Shown: positions 59,425-64,000 of the stretch, in pieces | Layout of the letters: each line of letters starts with the position of its first letter | Numbering within the stretch: the first letter of the stretch is position 1 | Assembly: GCA_015067005.1 (NCBI GenBank) | Contig: SVNH01000014.1 | Location: forward strand, 1-64,000 | Reading direction: 5' to 3' | Source of the DNA: Ruminococcus flavefaciens | GTDB taxonomy: Bacteria > Bacillota > Clostridia > Oscillospirales > Ruminococcaceae | DNA: 64,000 nt | Notes under the pieces: model-generated | Told to the model about the DNA's origin: nothing | What the model saw: only the letters and a program-made list of their open reading frames with translations | The model's database searches: none | Translations under genes and position numbers: made by a program

Positions 59425-59856
59425 TCAGAGCTCGGCAAGTGCCTGTACTGCAAGGTAGTAGCTTATAGCGCCGAATCCGCAGATCGTACCGCGGCAAACC
59501 TCAGAAATAACGGAATTTGCACGGAATGCGTCTCTTGCAAAGACGTTGCTGATATGCACCTCAATGACAGGTATCTTTATAGCCGCAATAGCGTCTCTGA
59601 TAGCGTAGCTGTAATGTGTATATGCGCCTGCATTGAGGATAACACCATCAAAAGATGTCCTTGCAGCGTGAAGCTTATCTATGATAGCGCCCTCATGATT
59701 GGACTGGAATATCTCGCACTGCATCCCCTGTTCTTTTGCGCGTTCAATGATATTATCGTTGAGCGTATCTATGGTCATATTTCCGTAAACTCCCGGTTCA
59801 CGCTCACCGAGAAGATTGAGGTTCGGACCGTGTATAACAAGTATTTTCTTAATCAT
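59425..59856 (-). CDS. aroQ: type II 3-dehydroquinate dehydratase
   Basis: 143 residues: GPNLNLLGEREPGVYG with the catalytic Tyr, NHEGAIIDKLH, LNAGAYTHYSYAIRDAI and VEVHISN. Third step of the shikimate pathway. Overlaps yqeG by four bases. Confidence 0.96.
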   Translation of the reverse strand: MIKKILVIHGPNLNLLGEREPGVYGNMTIDTLNDNIIERAKEQGMQCEIFQSNHEGAIIDKLHAARTSFDGVILNAGAYTHYSYAIRDAIAAIKIPVIEVHISNVFARDAFRANSVISEVCRGTICGFGAISYYLAVQALAEL

Positions 59857-60389
59857 AAGTTCAATGCCTTTCTATCATCTAAAAATCTCTTTGGCAGAAA
59901 CGGCCTTTCGAGGACCCTTTTGAATCTTATAAAGCGGTGCTTTCTGCCTTCCGGTTTTATCGGTTTCACGTATATGGACGTAACTCCCGAAAAATTTGCG
60001 CCCCATATATCAGTGAAGAGCTGGTCGCCGACAGCAGCAGTCTCATCCGGCTGAAGCTCCATTAGTGCAAGTGCTTTCGTATACCCTCTGCGAAGCGGCT
60101 TACCGCAGTCGCAGAGACATTCTATGCCAAGTCTCTCAGCAAAGCTGATAACACGTTCTCCGTGGTTATTCGAGGCTATAACAAGGCGTACACCGTGCTT
60201 TTTCATATTCTCCGTCCACTCCGCAACACCCTTAGCAGGTACAGGATCATCGTGAACAGCAAGAGTATTATCAACATCAAGGATAAGTCCGCGGATATCA
60301 TGCGCCGCAAGGAATTTCGGAGATATGCTCGTTACTCTTCTGAAGGCGAAATCCACGCCGGTTTTTGTAAGTTTATGTCTTAAACTCAA
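59853..60389 (-). CDS. yqeG: YqeG family HAD-type phosphatase
   Basis: 178 residues. HAD motifs LILDVDNTLAVHD, VIASNNHGERV, and AVGDQLFTDIWGANFSG are complete; the ending R-x-H/R-F basic tail is typical of YqeG (IIIA subfamily, often beside shikimate or ribosome genes; PGP-phosphatase relatives). Start unclear: TTG 60389 or TTG 60401; the only GGAG abuts the latter. Confidence 0.9.
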   Translation of the reverse strand: MSLRHKLTKTGVDFAFRRVTSISPKFLAAHDIRGLILDVDNTLAVHDDPVPAKGVAEWTENMKKHGVRLVIASNNHGERVISFAERLGIECLCDCGKPLRRGYTKALALMELQPDETAAVGDQLFTDIWGANFSGVTSIYVKPIKPEGRKHRFIRFKRVLERPFLPKRFLDDRKALNL

Positions 60390-60421
60390 GGTTACTGTCA
60401 ACTCCGTTCAACAAATGAAAA

Positions 60422-60441
60422 AGCGAACCCGCAGGCCCGCT
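60422..60441 (-). terminator. terminator of rpsU
   Basis: Minus strand AGCGGGCC/GGTTCGCT (two G-U pairs), 4-base loop, then TTTTT. Confidence 0.75.
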
Positions 60442-60469
60442 TTTATCAACATAAATTGTCATCGTAAGA

Positions 60470-60643
60470 TCAATACTTACGCTTACGAGCTGCCTCAGAC
60501 TTCTTCTTACGCTTTACCGAAGGCTTCTCATAGTGTTCTCTCTTACGAACCTCAGCAATGACGCCATCCTTTGCACATGATCTCTTAAATCTCTTAAGAG
60601 CTGTATCCAAAGACTCGTTTTTGCCAACACGAACTTCTGCCAC
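60470..60643 (-). CDS. rpsU: 30S ribosomal protein S21
   Basis: 57 residues, GTG start at 60,643 with GGGAGGG eight bases upstream; begins [19 protein letters not shown], continues [19 protein letters not shown], and ends in a Lys/Arg-rich tail. Standard S21 length. Own promoter and terminator. Confidence 0.96.
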   Translation of the reverse strand: MAEVRVGKNESLDTALKRFKRSCAKDGVIAEVRKREHYEKPSVKRKKKSEAARKRKY

Positions 60644-60771
60644 TTCTTTCCCTCCCTTATTCAGAGGTTGCCCGAAGCATCCTCCGGACGTCTATACTAA
60701 TCACTCAAAAGAGTGTCAGTCAGCTTACAACCTGAACACAGCAGATATACTAAATGCAATAATATAATAAT

Positions 60772-60800
60772 ATTTTATCACAAGTTAACCACATTGTCAA
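60772..60800 (-). promoter_or_regulatory. sigma-A promoter of rpsU
   Basis: Minus strand TTGACA (60,795-60,800), 17 bases, TAAAAT (60,772-60,777), leaving a 120-base leader with a small CACTC/GAGTG hairpin. Confidence 0.75.
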
Positions 60801-60827
60801 GCATTTTTTTGACAGTTTAAAAATTCG

Positions 60828-63260
60828 TTATTTTGCAACAATATTAACAAGTTTATTTGGTACATATATCTGCTTGATGATGTTCTTTCCGTCAGTGAAT
60901 TCCTTCACCTTTTCATCAGCAAGTGCCTGTGCTATGACAGAATCCTTATCTGCATCCACTGCAACACTGAGTTTTGCTCTGAGTTTGCCATTTACCTGTA
61001 CAACGACCTCAACGGTATCCTCAACAAGCTGTGATTCATCGTATGAAGGCCACGGCTCGAATGCGATAGTATCATTGTGACCGAAAATGCTCCATATCTC
61101 TTCACCGACATGAGGTGTGATACAGGACATCATCTTGATAAGTCCCTCAGCGTATTCCTTCGGACACTTTCCTACCTTGTAGACCTCGTTCACGAATATC
61201 ATCATCTGACTGATAGCGGTATTGAACGCCAGCTTCTCGAAGTCATCAGTTACCTTCTTGACTGTCTTGTGGTATACCTTAGTGAGAGAGCCGTCATTGT
61301 CATCAGTGAGATTCTCGGTCTCAGTGAAGAAGTTCCAAACTCTCTGTACAAATCTCTTTGCGCCCTCAACACCGTTTTTGCTCCACGGCTTGCTCACCTC
61401 AAGAGGTCCCATGAACATCTCATAGAGACGAAGTGTATCAGCGCCGTAATCTCTTACGATGTCGGACGGATTTACTACGAATTCAGGGAAACGCTTACCC
61501 ATTTTGATACCATTCTCACCGAGTATCATTCCCTGATGAACAAGCTTCTTGAATGGTTCTTTTGTAGGTGCAAGTCCTTTATCATAGAGGTATCTGTTCC
61601 AGATACGTGAATAAATAAGGTGACCTACTGCGTGTTCAGGTCCGCCGATATAGAGGTCAACAGGCATCCAGTGCTTGAGAAGTTCCGGATCTGCAAACTG
61701 CTTGTCGTTGTGCGGATCTATATATCTGAAATAATACCAGCTTGAACCGGCACTTCCGGGCATTGTTGAAGTCTCACGAGTACCCTTTATGCCATTATTA
61801 TCGTACTTTTTCCACTCGGTTGCATTTTCGAGCGGTGCTTTGCCGTTCTTGCCCTTATAGTCGTCAAGCTCAGGAAGAATGAGCGGAAGTTCTGAATCGT
61901 CAAGTGCATGGATAGCACCGTCCTCGCCGTGAACTACCGGAACAGGCTCGCCCCAGTAACGCTGACGTGCGAAGATCCACTCGCGGAAGTGGTAGTTTAC
62001 AGTACGCTTTGCTCTGCCCATTTTTTCGAGTTTCTGAGTGATAGCTTCCTTTGCTTCCTCAACTGTCATCCCGGTAAATTCCTCGGAGTTGATAAGCTTA
62101 TAGCCCTTGCCGAGGTACTCGGTCTTTTCCATTGCAGCCTCAGAAACGTCAATGTGACTATCCTTGCCGTCGATAACCTGTATCATGTCGATATTATGAG
62201 CGACTGCATACTCAAAATCGCGCTGATCGTGGCTCGGAACTGCCATTACAGCACCTGTTCCGTAGCTTGCAAGTACAAAGTCGCCGATGAACATACGCAC
62301 TTCCTTGCCGTTTACAGGATTGATGCAGGTCACGCCCTTGAGCTCACAGCCGGACTTTGTCTTGTTGAGTTCAGTACGATCCATATCGTTCTTTTTCTTT
62401 GTTTCAGCAATATAAGCCTCGACCTCTTCACGGTTCTGGACTCTGTCGAGAAGGCTCTCTGTTACAGCGCCGTCCGGAGCGAGTACCATGAATGTGATAC
62501 CATAGATAGTTTCGATGCAGGTCGTAAAGATAGAGAACTTGCCGCCGCCAACGATATCGAATTCTACCTCAACACCAGTAGACTTGCCTATCCAGTTACG
62601 CTGGATAGCCTTTGTGGACTCAGGCCAGTCGATCTCATCAAGACCTTCGAGAAGCTTCTCTGCAAAAGCAGGCTGGTCGATCACCCACTGCTTCATGTTC
62701 TTACGAACAACAGGGAAACCGCCGCGCTCAGACTTGCCGTCGATGACCTCATCGTTTGAAAGCACTGTACCGAGCTCCTCGCACCAGTTTACAGGCATAT
62801 CTATGTACTTTGCATAGCCGTCATTGTAGAGCTGCTTGAATATCCACTGAGTCCACTTGTAGAATTCAGGATCAGAAGTAGCTATCATTTTTGACCAGTC
62901 ATAGTCAAAGCCGAGTTCCTTGAGCTGCTTCGAGAATGTCTTGATATTCTCCTGTGTGAAGCCGTTCGGATGATTTCCTGTATTGACCGCATACTGCTCA
63001 GCAGGAAGTCCGAAGGAATCATAGCCCATCGGGTGCAGGACATTATATCCCTGCATACGCTTCATTCTTGATACTATATCGGTAGCTGTATATCCCTCAG
63101 GATGACCAGCGTGGAGACCTACTCCAGAAGGGTACGGGAACATATCGAGTGCATAGAACTTAGGCTTGCTGAAGTCCCATACATCTGTTTTGAAGGTTTC
63201 GTGTTCTTCCCAGTATTTCTGCCATTTAGCCTCGATAGACTTAAAGTCGTATCTGCTCAT
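60828..63260 (-). CDS. leuS: leucyl-tRNA synthetase
   Basis: 810 residues, class I synthetase. HIGH-type motif in PYPSGVGLHAGHPEGY, CP1 editing domain about 225-410 (TCIETIYGITFMVLAPDGA), the catalytic block YGADTLRLYEMFMGPLE, and the C-terminal anticodon and DUF-like domains. The KMSKS loop reads KMGKR followed by FPEFV. GGAGGA precedes ATG 63260. No T-box leader: the upstream gene ends 20 bases away. Confidence 0.97.
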   Translation of the reverse strand: MSRYDFKSIEAKWQKYWEEHETFKTDVWDFSKPKFYALDMFPYPSGVGLHAGHPEGYTATDIVSRMKRMQGYNVLHPMGYDSFGLPAEQYAVNTGNHPNGFTQENIKTFSKQLKELGFDYDWSKMIATSDPEFYKWTQWIFKQLYNDGYAKYIDMPVNWCEELGTVLSNDEVIDGKSERGGFPVVRKNMKQWVIDQPAFAEKLLEGLDEIDWPESTKAIQRNWIGKSTGVEVEFDIVGGGKFSIFTTCIETIYGITFMVLAPDGAVTESLLDRVQNREEVEAYIAETKKKNDMDRTELNKTKSGCELKGVTCINPVNGKEVRMFIGDFVLASYGTGAVMAVPSHDQRDFEYAVAHNIDMIQVIDGKDSHIDVSEAAMEKTEYLGKGYKLINSEEFTGMTVEEAKEAITQKLEKMGRAKRTVNYHFREWIFARQRYWGEPVPVVHGEDGAIHALDDSELPLILPELDDYKGKNGKAPLENATEWKKYDNNGIKGTRETSTMPGSAGSSWYYFRYIDPHNDKQFADPELLKHWMPVDLYIGGPEHAVGHLIYSRIWNRYLYDKGLAPTKEPFKKLVHQGMILGENGIKMGKRFPEFVVNPSDIVRDYGADTLRLYEMFMGPLEVSKPWSKNGVEGAKRFVQRVWNFFTETENLTDDNDGSLTKVYHKTVKKVTDDFEKLAFNTAISQMMIFVNEVYKVGKCPKEYAEGLIKMMSCITPHVGEEIWSIFGHNDTIAFEPWPSYDESQLVEDTVEVVVQVNGKLRAKLSVAVDADKDSVIAQALADEKVKEFTDGKNIIKQIYVPNKLVNIVAK

Positions 63261-63279
63261 TTCAAATCATTCCTCCGAA

Positions 63280-63651
63280 TCATTTATTGAATAGTTCCGG
63301 TAATTCATCCCACTTGTTTGTGAAATGCTCTTTGATATCCGAATTTGTAAATATCAGCGCAGCGCAGGCAACGTCTGCGATGCCCTCTATCAGATAGATC
63401 CAGTTATCCGAGATATGTGAGATATTTGCCGGAAGGTGTATCAGTGCGATATAAACAAGATAACCTGCTGTGACGTAGTTCACATACTGCAAGCCTGTAT
63501 ACAGGGCTGCGGCAATGAACACACCAACGATAATATCACCGAATCCGCCGCCGAGTATCATATTCAGGATCGCTTTAACGATGGTATAGATACCAACAGC
63601 AAGTGCAAGCTTTCTTCCGTTTTCATTATTGGTCTTCAAAGAAAGACTCAC
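63280..63651 (-). CDS. small membrane protein, four hydrophobic segments
   Basis: 123 residues: ALAVGIYTIVKAILNMIL, GDIIVGVFIAAALYTG, VTAGYLVYIALIHL and WIYLIEGIADVACAALI, then a charged tail. The GTG start overlaps the rsfS stop by four bases (GTGA), indicating translational coupling; a TTG four codons later has better spacing from AAAGGAG. Function unknown. Confidence 0.75.
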   Translation of the reverse strand: MSLSLKTNNENGRKLALAVGIYTIVKAILNMILGGGFGDIIVGVFIAAALYTGLQYVNYVTAGYLVYIALIHLPANISHISDNWIYLIEGIADVACAALIFTNSDIKEHFTNKWDELPELFNK

Positions 63652-64000
63652 TCCTTTGTAATAAGATGGCTTATGTCTATCTGTTCACCGTCTGCCCAAA
63701 GACCTTCAAGCTTATAGAAGTTTCTTGTATCCTTGTAGAATACGTGTACTATAATATCGCCGTAATCGAGGATTATCCATGTGTTGCCTGTATCAGCCTC
63801 ACGTCTTTCGGGTTCGATGCCTTTCTGTGAAAGCTGGAATTCAACTTCATCAGCGAGTGTACGTGCATGGGTATTGCTCGTACCGTTTACAATAACGAAA
63901 TAGTCAGCAAGAATAGTAAGATCCGAGATCTTCAGTGCCTGAATATCTTCTCCCCTCTTAAGATCGAGAGTTTTCACGATAAGTTCAAGTTTTTCCTGCT
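63648..64000 (-). CDS. rsfS: ribosome silencing factor RsfS, N-terminus beyond the window
   Basis: The frame is open to the window edge. From residue LELIVKTLDLKRGEDIQ it matches RsfS (GEDIQALKISDLTILADYFVIVNG, ADTGNTWIILDYGDIIVHVF, WADGEQIDI). The start lies outside. RsfS binds L14 to block subunit joining under starvation. The GTG at 63,977 is inside the conserved region, so it is not the start. Confidence 0.93.
   Translation of the reverse strand, partial: QEKLELIVKTLDLKRGEDIQALKISDLTILADYFVIVNGTSNTHARTLADEVEFQLSQKGIEPERREADTGNTWIILDYGDIIVHVFYKDTRNFYKLEGLWADGEQIDISHLITKE

Noticed and set aside
63261..63279. Possible T-box leader of leuS
   Set aside because: Only 19 bases separate leuS from the upstream coding region, so no leader fits.
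1..64000. CRISPR arrays, tRNA or rRNA genes
   Set aside because: No regularly spaced repeats, cloverleaf-like genes or rRNA-like stretches were noticed when reading both strands.

Overview
The window looks like a chromosome segment of a low-to-mid-GC, spore-gene-bearing Firmicute, most likely a Ruminococcus-like Oscillospiraceae. The reasons are the cotJ spore-coat operon, a glutamine synthetase-like gene paired with an ANTAR regulator, the aroQ / M24 peptidase / efp order, several AAA-ATPase genes with PD-(D/E)XK or DUF4143 tails, and AGGAGG ribosome sites with TTGACA-17-TATAAT promoters. The species assignment is inference.

Layout. 1-7.5 kb is backbone: a small membrane protein, a voltage-gated-type K+ channel, a heterodimeric ABC exporter, a small-multidrug-export-family protein, a small membrane protein, then cotJA, cotJB and the first ten codons of cotJC. 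7,523-53,668 is one integrated element of 46,146 bp. 53.67-64 kb is backbone again: the remaining codons of cotJC, nadE, a divergent glutamine synthetase and ANTAR regulator, a zinc-ribbon protein, efp, an M24 peptidase, aroQ, yqeG, rpsU, leuS, a membrane protein and rsfS (cut by the window end).

Main result. cotJC (manganese-catalase-like spore coat protein) is split at codon 10 by the element. The left piece reads ...KKVPY and the right piece, in the correct frame, reads YPVNIKKPN..., as the family expects. The only bases shared at the two junctions are TA, a 2-bp core as used by large serine recombinases, and such a recombinase lies 20 bp inside the left end. Excision would restore a 204-codon cotJC precisely. 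This is the architecture of skin-type elements that interrupt sporulation genes and are removed in the mother cell. The element also encodes, near its right end, a stand-alone Spo0A DNA-binding domain with no receiver domain, whose upstream region contains a TGTCGAA 0A box.

Cargo. From 9.1 to 28.5 kb (all minus strand) there is a Wzx/Wzy-type polysaccharide locus: dTDP-rhamnose genes, galE, glycosyltransferases, a priming sugar transferase, a flippase and a polymerase. Inside it is a phosphonate pathway: a three-domain nucleotidyltransferase/cytidylyltransferase/PEP mutase, phosphonopyruvate decarboxylase and a phosphonoacetaldehyde-reducing alcohol dehydrogenase. Two LicD-family transferases complete it. 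The predicted outcome is a surface glycan carrying 2-hydroxyethylphosphonate. glmS and a soluble CapD-like dehydratase at 46-49.5 kb probably add precursor supply. Other cargo is crcB, a YaiI-family gene and an esterase fused to an unknown domain (29.3-31.7 kb). Two HerA/VirD4-like ATPases with damaged P-loops plus MobC and a short relaxase (32-37.3 kb) suggest a mobilizable rather than self-transmissible element. A tightly coupled operon at 39.5-42.7 kb encodes a DUF960 protein, an amidoligase, a 59-residue peptide, a class II glutamine amidotransferase and a small serine recombinase. The rest is three AAA-ATPase genes and an IS3 remnant.

No tRNA, rRNA, CRISPR array or phage structural gene was seen.
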